From contig JAGACP010000060.1 in assembly GCA_017614055.1 (NCBI GenBank), forward strand, positions 1 to 11,700: a stretch of DNA of 11,700 bases, read 5' to 3'. This DNA comes from Erysipelotrichaceae bacterium (GTDB lineage: Bacteria; Bacillota_I; Bacilli_A; Erysipelotrichales; Erysipelotrichaceae). Under the pieces are notes generated by a model that was given only the letters and a program-made list of their open reading frames with translations, had not been told where the DNA came from and did no database searches. The translations under genes and the position numbers were made by a program. Shown piece after piece: positions 1-5,688 of the stretch (its first letter is position 1; each line of letters begins with the position of its first letter).

Positions 1-1017
1 CGGGTTGTGCAGAAGCAGGAATTCTATTCCCTCCTCCATGGCGTGCTCGACTTCCTCTTTCCTGGCAGGAAGTTCTTCCAATGATCTCCTGTATACGATA
101 TATACCTTGCCGGCTCCCAGCCTCAGTGCCGTCCTTGCGGCATCCATGGCTACGTTTCCTCCGCCGACCACGGCGACCTTTCCGCCTTTCATGATAGGCG
201 TCACGGGATCTTCATGGTAAGCCTTCATGAGGTTGGATCTTGTCAGGAATTCGTTGGCGCTGTATACGCCCTTGAGCGATTCTCCCGGTATGTTCATGAA
301 GTTAGGAAGACCTGCTCCCGTTCCGATGTATACGGCCTCGTAGCCCATGCCGAAGAGTTCGTCGACGGTAAGAGTCTTTCCGATGACGACGTTGGTCTCG
401 ATGTCCACGCCGAGCTTTTTCAGTGTCTCTACTTCCTTCGCGACTATCCTCTTGGGCAGTCTGAATTCAGGTATTCCATACACCAGCACGCCTCCCGCGG
501 TATGCAGGGCTTCATAGATGGTGACCTTGTATCCCTTTTTCGCCAGGTCTCCTGCGCAGGTCAGTCCCGATGGACCCGAACCTACGATGGCTACCTTATG
601 TCCGTTCGATGCGGGGACATCCGGCGTTTCCTTGTTGTTTTCGTTGTGCCAGTCGGCGACGAATCTCTCTATCCTGCCTATTCCTACAGGTTCGAATCTT
701 ATGCCCATCGTGCACTTCGATTCGCACTGCGATTCCTGCGGGCATACTCTTCCGCATACCGCAGGAAGCGAAGATGTCTCGGATATGATCCTGTATGCCT
801 CTTCGAAATTTCCTTCCTTCACCTGAGCGATGAACTCGGGGATGTGGATATTGACGGGACACCCAGATACGCACGGCTGATTCTTGCAGCTGAGGCAGCG
901 CTTCGCCTCTTCCATGGCGGTTTCTTTATCATATCCCAGAGCGACTTCATCGAAGTTGTGCGCTCTTTTATCGGGAGCCTGGACAGGCATCTCGTGTTTC
1001 TTCTCGTTCAGAGCCAT
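1..1017 (-). CDS. nfnB: NADPH-dependent glutamate synthase-like flavoprotein, NfnB large subunit (3' part cut by window edge)
   Basis: Large subunit of the NADH-dependent reduced ferredoxin:NADP+ oxidoreductase, a cytoplasmic FAD and iron-sulfur protein related to the glutamate synthase small subunit. The visible part is 339 residues; the family is usually about 460, so the C-terminus is missing. Residues 41-53 (C41, C44, C49, C53) and 88-102 (C88, C92, C98, C102) are the ferredoxin-like [4Fe-4S] region. GSGPSG at 146-151 is the FAD dinucleotide fold, and GGGNVAMD at 285-292 starts the NADP(H)-binding fold. Two ATGs in tandem (1020 and 1017) follow AAGGAGG at 1031-1025. The second gives 7-nt spacing and is preferred, so the start overlaps the upstream nfnA stop by one base (TGATG) and the two are probably translationally coupled. 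A GltD subunit of true glutamate synthase is possible from this gene alone, but the adjacent NfnA-like partner argues for NfnAB (or the similar SudAB). Confidence 0.88.
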   Translation of the reverse strand, partial: MALNEKKHEMPVQAPDKRAHNFDEVALGYDKETAMEEAKRCLSCKNQPCVSGCPVNIHIPEFIAQVKEGNFEEAYRIISETSSLPAVCGRVCPQESQCESKCTMGIRFEPVGIGRIERFVADWHNENNKETPDVPASNGHKVAIVGSGPSGLTCAGDLAKKGYKVTIYEALHTAGGVLVYGIPEFRLPKRIVAKEVETLKKLGVDIETNVVIGKTLTVDELFGMGYEAVYIGTGAGLPNFMNIPGESLKGVYSANEFLTRSNLMKAYHEDPVTPIMKGGKVAVVGGGNVAMDAARTALRLGAGKVYIVYRRSLEELPARKEEVEHAMEEGIEFLLLHNP

Positions 1018-1871
1018 CATTCCACCTCCTTCGCAAAGAGATTGCACGTCTCTTCATACGCGTGTCTTTCAAAATCCGTATACATCCTGTTTCTGGACAT
1101 CGCTTCGTCGAAATCGACTTCATAGCCGTCGAAATCAGGTCCGTCCACGCAGGCGAACTTCGTGACTCTTTCTCCCTCACGATCAAGCGTCAGTCTGCAG
1201 CAGCCGCACATGCCCGTTCCGTCTATCATGATCGGGTTCATCGATACGGTCACAGGTATATTGAACTGTTTCGCCGTCAGTGTCACGAACTTCATCATGA
1301 TCAGAGGTCCTATCGTTATTATCTCGTCGAACGTCTCGCCGTTTTCCAGCATCTCCTTCAGCGGCACGGTGACGTTTCCTTCTCTGCCGTAGCTTCCGTC
1401 GTCCGTCATGACGATCAGCCTGTCCGAGCATTCCCTGAATTCATCTTCAAGGATCAGGATATCCCTGTTTCTGAAACCGATGATGCTGGTGACATCCGCA
1501 CCGAGCCTGTGGAACTCCTCTGCTACAGGCATGGCTATCGCGCATCCTACGCCTCCGCCCACGATGCACACTTTCTTTATCCCCTCGGTCCTGGTAGGTC
1601 TTCCCAGAGGACCCACGAAATCCTGAAGGTATTCTCCTTCGTTCTTGTGTTCCAGCTTCTTCGTAGTTGCACCCACGATCTGGAAGATGATCTTTACGGT
1701 TCCCTTTTCCCTGTCGGTTCCTGCGACAGTGAGAGGGATCCTCTCTCCGTCTTCATCGACCCTGAGGATGATGAACTGTCCCGGTCTGGCCTTTGCGGCC
1801 ACAAGAGGAGCTTCGATCTCCATCTGGCAGACCGTCTCGTTCAGCGGTTTCTTCGTTATTATCTTGTACAT
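1017..1871 (-). CDS. nfnA: Ferredoxin-NADP reductase-type FAD/[2Fe-2S] subunit, NfnA (SudB/PyrK-like)
   Basis: 284 residues, complete. This is the small subunit of the electron-bifurcating NfnAB transhydrogenase, expected to bind FAD and NADH and carry a [2Fe-2S] cluster. The N-terminal beta-barrel holds the FAD region (PGQFI at 30-34, RIPLTVAG at 44-51). The pyridine nucleotide fold begins at VCIVGGGVGCAIAMPVA (101-117). The C-terminal cluster loop is D217, C222, C225 and C241, spaced D-x4-C-x2-C-x15-C. PyrK has Cys at the first position; an Asp there agrees with the Asp/3-Cys [2Fe-2S] site known from Thermotoga NfnAB. No dihydroorotate dehydrogenase gene is adjacent, which argues against PyrK. 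The start ATG at 1871 follows AGAGAGGT at 1884-1877 with 5-nt spacing. It is the first gene of a two-gene operon with nfnB. SudB of sulfide dehydrogenase is the main alternative name for the same architecture. Confidence 0.88.
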   Translation of the reverse strand: MYKIITKKPLNETVCQMEIEAPLVAAKARPGQFIILRVDEDGERIPLTVAGTDREKGTVKIIFQIVGATTKKLEHKNEGEYLQDFVGPLGRPTRTEGIKKVCIVGGGVGCAIAMPVAEEFHRLGADVTSIIGFRNRDILILEDEFRECSDRLIVMTDDGSYGREGNVTVPLKEMLENGETFDEIITIGPLIMMKFVTLTAKQFNIPVTVSMNPIMIDGTGMCGCCRLTLDREGERVTKFACVDGPDFDGYEVDFDEAMSRNRMYTDFERHAYEETCNLFAKEVE

Positions 1872-1898
1872 ATGCGACCTCTCTGATTTATCACTTTT

Positions 1899-1904
1899 AT
1901 TATA
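1899..1904 (-). promoter_or_regulatory. Putative -10 box of the nfnAB promoter
   Basis: A perfect TATAAT on the minus strand, 28 bases upstream of the nfnA start codon and 15 bases upstream of its ribosome site. No convincing -35 hexamer is seen 16-18 bases further upstream (the sequence there is TCCAAT), so an activator may be needed or this is not the main promoter. Confidence 0.4.
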
Positions 1905-1940
1905 GTTTATCTGACATGATAATTGGACCCATTGGGATGA

Positions 1941-1965
1941 TGTTCATTAAGAAACCAAATGAACA
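1941..1965. repeat. 8-bp inverted repeat in the nfnA/antitoxin intergenic region
   Basis: TGTTCATT at 1941-1948 is matched exactly by AATGAACA at 1958-1965, separated by 9 bases. It lies between the divergent nfnA and antitoxin genes. It could be a regulator binding site or a weak hairpin; no T-tract follows, so it does not look like a terminator. Confidence 0.35.
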
Positions 1966-1984
1966 GGAGAATTTCCTATGCACA

Positions 1985-2010
1985 AATATTATCATAATTA
2001 TGATAATATT
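1985..2010. promoter_or_regulatory. Perfect 26-bp AT-rich palindrome, probable antitoxin autoregulatory operator
   Basis: The sequence is AATATTATCATAA followed directly by its exact reverse complement TTATGATAATATT. It sits 24 bases upstream of the Phd/YefM-type antitoxin start and overlaps possible -10 hexamers (TATGAT at 1999-2004, GATAAT at 2002-2007). Phd/YefM antitoxins bind palindromes over their own promoters, so the natural reading is an autorepression operator. A partial third copy of the half site, TTATGATAT, follows at 2009-2017. The role is inferred from position and symmetry only. Confidence 0.6.
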
Positions 2011-2034
2011 ATGATATGAAGGAGAATCAGCCAG

Positions 2035-2283
2035 ATGACGTTTGATATAAGACCTGTTTCAGATCTGAGAAACAAATATCCCGAGATAGAAGCGACTGTC
2101 AAAGAAGGAACACCGGTCTTTCTGACGAAGAACGGCTACGGAACGATGGTCGTCATGTCTTTGGAAGAATACTCCCGTCTTACAAACGACATTGAATGCT
2201 CTCTTGATGCAGCAGATGCACAGGCTACGGGAAGTAGTGAGAGACTAAGTCATGAAGAAGTATTCAAGAAAAACAGAAGGTAA
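2035..2283 (+). CDS. Phd/YefM family antitoxin, no adjacent toxin
   Basis: 82 residues, complete. It has the compact antitoxin plan: an N-terminal DNA-binding and dimer domain (FDIRPVSDLRNKYPEI near 3-18, then TPVFLTKNGYGTMVVMSLEEY at about 26-46, the strand-helix hallmark of the family), and a charged C-terminal tail ending in RLSHEEVFKKNRR, which in relatives wraps the toxin. GAAGGAG at 2018-2024 lies 10 bases before the ATG. The gene is normally the first of a two-gene operon with a RelE, ParE or Doc-type toxin. Here the stop is followed within 25 bases by a terminator and then by the opposing folA gene, so no toxin is encoded downstream, and the upstream gene is nfnA on the other strand. 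The protein is therefore an orphan, a transcriptional regulator, or half of a decayed module. The tail that binds toxin looks intact. Confidence 0.85.
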   Translation: MTFDIRPVSDLRNKYPEIEATVKEGTPVFLTKNGYGTMVVMSLEEYSRLTNDIECSLDAADAQATGSSERLSHEEVFKKNRR

Positions 2284-2307
2284 ACTAACAAATCAAAATG
2301 ATAAACA

Positions 2308-2333
2308 AAAGGTCTTTCCTGAGAAAGACCTTT
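2308..2333. terminator. Bidirectional intrinsic terminator between antitoxin and folA
   Basis: AAAGGTCTTTC (2308-2318) pairs perfectly with GAAAGACCTTT (2323-2333) across a 4-base loop. Reading on the minus strand, the stem is followed by TTTTGTTTAT, a good U-tract for folA. On the plus strand it runs into TTTATTCTTC, a poorer tract for the antitoxin gene. The folA stop codon (2334-2332) overlaps the stem foot. Confidence 0.75.
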
Positions 2334-2805
2334 ATTCTTCATTTTTCCTGATAAGTTCCCTGAATGTGAATTCCGGATAATCCTCCTCCTGTACCACATC
2401 CCAGTCATCGATATCGAAGACATCAAAATATGTATCGACCTCATATTCCTTCTTTATGAATGAGACATACCCCTTCGAACAGTAAGGATATGCCTGTCTG
2501 TAGATGGATGCTCCGCCGCAGATGATATATTCCGTTTCATCGTTCTCATGTTCTTCAAGGAAAGCGATCAGATCGTTTGTCACTTCCACGCCTTCAGGAT
2601 GATAATCAGGATCGATCGAAACGACCGTTATGTATCTGTCCTTCAAAGGACCGGGAAGATTGTCATAGGTAGTCTGACCCATGACGATATTCTTGAACAT
2701 CGTGTTTCTTCTGAATACTTTGAATTCTTCCTTTATGTGCCAGGGCATGACATTCTTATATCCGATGCCTTTGTTGGGATCGAACGCTATGGAAAAGCTT
2801 ATCAT
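2332..2805 (-). CDS. folA: Dihydrofolate reductase
   Basis: 157 residues, usual length for the bacterial enzyme that reduces dihydrofolate to tetrahydrofolate with NADPH in the cytoplasm. Numbering coincides with E. coli through residue 57: I14-G15 (Met20 loop start), P21-W22, E27 in the place of catalytic D27, T46, and R57, which binds the folate glutamate. The C-terminal part has CGGASIY at 96-102 and a VDTYF strand near the end. The usual Arg44 that contacts the 2'-phosphate of NADPH is Gln here (GQTTY at 43-47). The start was set at 2805, where TAATG overlaps the thyA stop and AAAGGTG lies about 9 bases upstream; a longer in-frame start at 2838 lies inside thyA and lacks family similarity. 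It forms an operon with thyA, whose product dihydrofolate is the substrate of this enzyme. Confidence 0.9.
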   Translation of the reverse strand: MISFSIAFDPNKGIGYKNVMPWHIKEEFKVFRRNTMFKNIVMGQTTYDNLPGPLKDRYITVVSIDPDYHPEGVEVTNDLIAFLEEHENDETEYIICGGASIYRQAYPYCSKGYVSFIKKEYEVDTYFDVFDIDDWDVVQEEDYPEFTFRELIRKNEE

Positions 2806-3683
2806 TATACCGACACCTTTCCTTTTATGGCAGGCCACGGATCATAGTCCAGGACCTTCACGTCGTCTATCGTGAAATCAAAAATGTCATCTATTTCAGG
2901 ATTGAGCCACAGCTTCGGCAATGGTTTAGGTTCCCTTGAGAGCTGTTCCTTTATCTGATCGATGTGATCCAGATAGATGTGCGCATCGCCGAAGGTATGG
3001 ATGAACTCGTAAGGCTGATATCCGCATACCTGGGCAACCATCGCCAGCAGCAGCGAATAAGAAGCGATATTGAAAGGAACGCCAAGGAACAGGTCAGCGG
3101 AACGCTGATACAGCTGGCATGAAAGTTTCTTCTTGTCTGCGCTCACATAGAACTGGAAGAAGGCGTGGCAGGGAGGCAGGGCCATGTTCTCGACCTGCGC
3201 AGGATTGTATGCGACCACGAGATGTCTTCTGGAGAAAGGGTTCTCCTTGAGATTCCTGATGAGATCGGTTATCTGGTCTACTCCTCTGTCGTCGAAGTTC
3301 CTCCACTGTTTTCCGTATACCGGACCGAGGTCTCCCCATCTGTCCGCGAACGCTTCGTCGTCGCAGATCTTCTGGATGAATTCTTCCATGGTCTCGCCTT
3401 TGTATTCATCGGACTTCTTATACTTGTCGTATGGCCAGTCGTTCCATATCTTGACGTTCTTGAGAGCCAGCGGTCTGATGTTGGTCTCGCCTTTAAGGAA
3501 CCAGAAAAGCTCCTCGAAGATGCCCCTGTAGAACACCTTCTTCGTCGTCAGCAAAGGAAAGCCGTCCTCAAGGTTGACCCTCATCTGATAACCGAATTTC
3601 GATATCGTTCCGGTGCCTGTACGGTCTTGCCTTTTTTCACCGTTTTCCAGCACGTCTCTGCACAGATCAAGATATTGTTTCAT
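2805..3683 (-). CDS. thyA: Thymidylate synthase
   Basis: 292 residues, complete. It methylates dUMP to dTMP using methylene-tetrahydrofolate, releasing dihydrofolate. The nucleophile is C172 in [12 protein letters not shown]. The phosphate-binding arginines R152-R153 lie in [12 protein letters not shown]194 follows in [19 protein letters not shown], whose N205 is the dUMP base ligand. H235 and Y237 are in GDAHIYLDH. The N-terminal RTGTGT loop (about 21-26) holds the third phosphate arginine. I chose ATG 3683 because AAAGAGGT lies just upstream with 7-nt spacing; the in-frame ATG at 3701 precedes that ribosome site and sits close to the predicted transcription start. It is cotranscribed with folA, with overlapping TAATG codons. 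Confidence 0.95.
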   Translation of the reverse strand: MKQYLDLCRDVLENGEKRQDRTGTGTISKFGYQMRVNLEDGFPLLTTKKVFYRGIFEELFWFLKGETNIRPLALKNVKIWNDWPYDKYKKSDEYKGETMEEFIQKICDDEAFADRWGDLGPVYGKQWRNFDDRGVDQITDLIRNLKENPFSRRHLVVAYNPAQVENMALPPCHAFFQFYVSADKKKLSCQLYQRSADLFLGVPFNIASYSLLLAMVAQVCGYQPYEFIHTFGDAHIYLDHIDQIKEQLSREPKPLPKLWLNPEIDDIFDFTIDDVKVLDYDPWPAIKGKVSV

Positions 3684-3703
3684 GTCGCAAACCTCTTTCA
3701 TAC

Positions 3704-3712
3704 ACTATATCA
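3704..3712 (-). promoter_or_regulatory. Putative extended -10 promoter of thyA-folA
   Basis: TGATATAGT on the minus strand fits the extended -10 form TGnTATAnT. The predicted transcript start is near 3697, just before the ribosome site AAAGAGGT and the thyA ATG at 3683. No good -35 box is seen. If real, it excludes the upstream ATG at 3701 as a start. Confidence 0.4.
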
Positions 3713-3730
3713 CAATAAGCTGTACATATT

Positions 3731-3739
3731 TGATATCAT
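3731..3739 (+). promoter_or_regulatory. Putative extended -10 promoter of the lipoprotein gene
   Basis: TGATATCAT fits TGnTAtnAT. It lies 23 bases upstream of the lipoprotein ATG and immediately before the GGGAGG ribosome site, facing away from the thyA promoter in a 79-bp divergent region. No -35 box is recognisable. Support is weak. Confidence 0.25.
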
Positions 3740-3762
3740 TGACTTATAGGGAGGCAAAACGC

Positions 3763-4818
3763 ATGAAAACAACCATCCTTAAGAAGATCCTGCTGATAAT
3801 GCTCATCGTTCTGTGCGGCTGCACGGGCGGCGAAGAAGGAACGAAGAAATACGATGTCGGCGGGAAGACCTATTATGTGACCAAAGACAACGAGACGAAA
3901 GTCTGGTTCGGAAAAGACGGCAATTTCGTGCTGATCGACTGCACCCAGTTCGGTGCCGTCGAAAGGACGGGAACCTGGTCCGTCGAAGACAACGTCCTGA
4001 CGCTTGTCAAAGACGACGAAAGCGGAACCGTCAAGTTCGAGATACAGGACGAAGATACCATCATCCTCAAGTCAAGCCTCGACGGCTGCGGATTCGACGA
4101 CGTCTTCTCTACCGACGAGAAATATGCCGGCGGCTGGAACAACCCGAACAACGGCTTTGAATATACCGTATTCCACAACGCCGAACAGGCGCCCGGAAGC
4201 AGGTCGTCCATCGAAATAAGGACCGACGGATCATTCACGCTGATAGAGAGAAACACAGGCGGTGTCGTCAGCGAGATAAGCGGCCTCTACGGAATGACCG
4301 AAGACGGAGGCGTATACATGTTCTCGAACTTCGATCCGTTCAAGGATTCGAAAGGAAACATGGTATACAACTTCGAGATGATGGTGTTCGATTCCGAGAC
4401 GCTGATCCTCAACGAAGATCTCATCACCTCGAACAAGAACGACCAGTTCACCTTCAGCGGCGAGCTCAATACCAGCTACCAGTCCGTCCCGGGTTCGCAG
4501 TTCACTACGACGACCTGGGTCCACGAGCCTTTCAACGACATCCTGGAGATCTATCTGCCGACGATGACGATCGCCACCGACTATTCGTTCACGTTCATGG
4601 AGAACACCTTCTCCGGCATGGGCTTCTACAACGGCTACTGCCAGAAGACGTCAAACGGCTGGGCCTGCGACGTGCTTGAAGCGGATACGATGCAGGGTTA
4701 TCTGGGAGAAGACGTCAAGCTGATCGAATTCGAATATGATGCCGACGGCAAGACGCTCATCCTCAAGACGGACCTGTGCTCATCGACGAGCGGAGACAGA
4801 TTCCAGCTTCAGCCTTAA
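3763..4818 (+). CDS. Lipoprotein with three beta-rich repeats, function unknown
   Basis: 351 residues. A short lipoprotein signal peptide (K7-K8, hydrophobic 9-17) ends in the lipobox LCGC with lipidated C20, so the protein should be anchored on the outer face of the membrane. I do not recognise a named family. The mature part shows three related units, each opening with a D-x-x-F strand motif (DGNFVLID at 52-59, DGSFTLIE at 155-162, DYSFTFME at 273-280). Each closes with a D-x-x-T-[IL]-I-L motif followed by Asp and Phe (96-115, 210-229, 328-347). The period is about 114-118 residues. This suggests three small beta-barrels or sandwiches, perhaps lipocalin-like. Cysteines at 60, 109, 293, 302 and 339 could form disulfides. 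GGGAGG upstream has about 8-nt spacing to ATG 3763. A longer reading frame from 3613 has no ribosome site and would bury the signal peptide, so it was not used. A symmetric terminator follows the stop. Confidence 0.85.
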   Translation: MKTTILKKILLIMLIVLCGCTGGEEGTKKYDVGGKTYYVTKDNETKVWFGKDGNFVLIDCTQFGAVERTGTWSVEDNVLTLVKDDESGTVKFEIQDEDTIILKSSLDGCGFDDVFSTDEKYAGGWNNPNNGFEYTVFHNAEQAPGSRSSIEIRTDGSFTLIERNTGGVVSEISGLYGMTEDGGVYMFSNFDPFKDSKGNMVYNFEMMVFDSETLILNEDLITSNKNDQFTFSGELNTSYQSVPGSQFTTTTWVHEPFNDILEIYLPTMTIATDYSFTFMENTFSGMGFYNGYCQKTSNGWACDVLEADTMQGYLGEDVKLIEFEYDADGKTLILKTDLCSSTSGDRFQLQP

Positions 4819-4830
4819 CTGAAACAAAAG

Positions 4831-4863
4831 AAAAAGATGTATCCGGGAAGGATACATCTTTTT
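4831..4863. terminator. Strong bidirectional intrinsic terminator
   Basis: AAAAAGATGTATCC (4831-4844) pairs perfectly with GGATACATCTTTTT (4850-4863) around the 5-base loop GGGAA, giving A-tract and T-tract on both strands. It follows the lipoprotein stop by 12 bases and the AIM24-family stop on the other strand by 8 bases, so it should end both convergent transcripts. Confidence 0.9.
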
Positions 4864-4871
4864 TGTTTGCC

Positions 4872-5582
4872 TTACTTGTCGGAAGATACCTTGACGGTCG
4901 TACCGCTTGATGAAGGAATGAACGGGATAAGCTTCTGCGCCATGTCCTGAGCAGTAAGCGTCTGGAGCCATACCTTGCCCGGACCGGTCAGTGTCGTCAG
5001 GAACAGACCCTGTCCGCCGAAGAAGATGTTCTTGAAGCCCTTTACGGACTCTACATCGTACTGTACGGATGCATCGAACAATGCTACGTGTCCGGTTTCG
5101 ATCTTGATCTGCTCGCCCGGTTTGAGGTCGAGTTCCACTACCGAACCGTCGATCTCCGCCAGAAGCAGACCTTCGCCGGAGAATTTCTGAAGGACGAAAC
5201 CTTCACCTCCGAGCAGACCTGCCCAGAAGTTCTTGTTTATCGTGGCATCGATCTGGACGCCTTCCTGGGCTACCAGGAATGCGGATTTCTGCGCGATGTA
5301 CTCATGATCCGCATCGACCATGAATTCCCTGATGGTTCCCGGGAAGCTTGCCGAGAAAGTGATCTTTGACTCGTCTCTTACCGCGGTATGCTTGACAAAC
5401 ATCAGACTGGCGCCTGAGAACGCTCTGCCTATCGATTTCAGCAGACCGCCTTCGGCGTTCGTACTCATCTGGATGTCGGTATCAGCCCAGGCCATTGCGC
5501 CTGACTGGGTAACGACGGTCTCTCCCTGATCCAGGACCATGTTTACGGCCGGGAAAGAGCCTCCTACTATTTCATAAATCAT
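4872..5582 (-). CDS. AIM24 / TIGR00266 family protein
   Basis: 236 residues. It belongs to the AIM24 family, named after a yeast mitochondrial protein; the bacterial members have no established biochemical function. The protein is beta-rich and probably cytoplasmic, with no signal peptide. Family hallmarks seen: SGAMAWAD near 27-34, a glycine-rich segment at 44-58 (GGLLKSIGRAFSGAS), SASFPGTI at 77-84, GEGFVLQKFSGEGLLLAEIDG at 126-146, and GGQGLFLTTLTGPGKVWLQT at 189-208. The start at 5582 is preceded by AGGAGA with 8-nt spacing. A longer in-frame extension to 5999 runs through the M16 peptidase gene on the other strand and is rejected. The gene is monocistronic, divergent from the peptidase gene and convergent with the lipoprotein gene. 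Confidence 0.9.
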   Translation of the reverse strand: MIYEIVGGSFPAVNMVLDQGETVVTQSGAMAWADTDIQMSTNAEGGLLKSIGRAFSGASLMFVKHTAVRDESKITFSASFPGTIREFMVDADHEYIAQKSAFLVAQEGVQIDATINKNFWAGLLGGEGFVLQKFSGEGLLLAEIDGSVVELDLKPGEQIKIETGHVALFDASVQYDVESVKGFKNIFFGGQGLFLTTLTGPGKVWLQTLTAQDMAQKLIPFIPSSSGTTVKVSSDK

Positions 5583-5604
5583 AATCGTTATCTCCTTTTT
5601 TCTT

Positions 5605-5610
5605 ATTATA
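5605..5610 (-). promoter_or_regulatory. Putative -10 box of the AIM24-family gene
   Basis: Perfect TATAAT on the minus strand, 22 bases upstream of the start codon and just before the AGGAGA ribosome site. A TTGACC lies only 10 bases upstream of it, too close for a normal -35, and the region at 17 bases has no good match. Confidence 0.4.
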
Positions 5611-5652
5611 CTTGTTTTTCGGTCAATAGAAACAGGACAGACCCATGCCTGA

Positions 5653-5661
5653 TGATATAAT
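5653..5661 (+). promoter_or_regulatory. Putative extended -10 promoter of the M16 peptidase gene
   Basis: TGATATAAT is an exact TGnTATAAT extended -10 element. It ends 27 bases before the peptidase start codon, which leaves a leader of about 20 bases containing GAAAGGA. The -35 position (CAGGAC) is poor, as expected for extended -10 promoters. Confidence 0.5.
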
Positions 5662-5688
5662 TTTCTATGTATGTGAAAGGAAACACCT

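Noticed and set aside
1017..1871. Dihydroorotate dehydrogenase electron transfer subunit (PyrK)
   Set aside because: Asp replaces the first cluster Cys, the partner gene is a GltA/NfnB-type flavoprotein, and no pyrD is adjacent.
214..1886. Long plus-strand open frames (303 and 274 codons) across the nfnAB region
   Set aside because: They lie antisense to two clearly recognised genes, have no ribosome sites, and encode low-complexity His/Arg/Leu/Ser-rich products unlike any family.
2806..2838. Longer folA start at 2838
   Set aside because: The 11 extra residues lie within thyA; the family's conserved MIS start matches ATG 2805, which overlaps the thyA stop.
3613..3762. N-terminal extension of the lipoprotein to 3613
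   Set aside because: It runs antisense into thyA, and the signal peptide with lipobox begins at 3763 behind a GGGAGG site.
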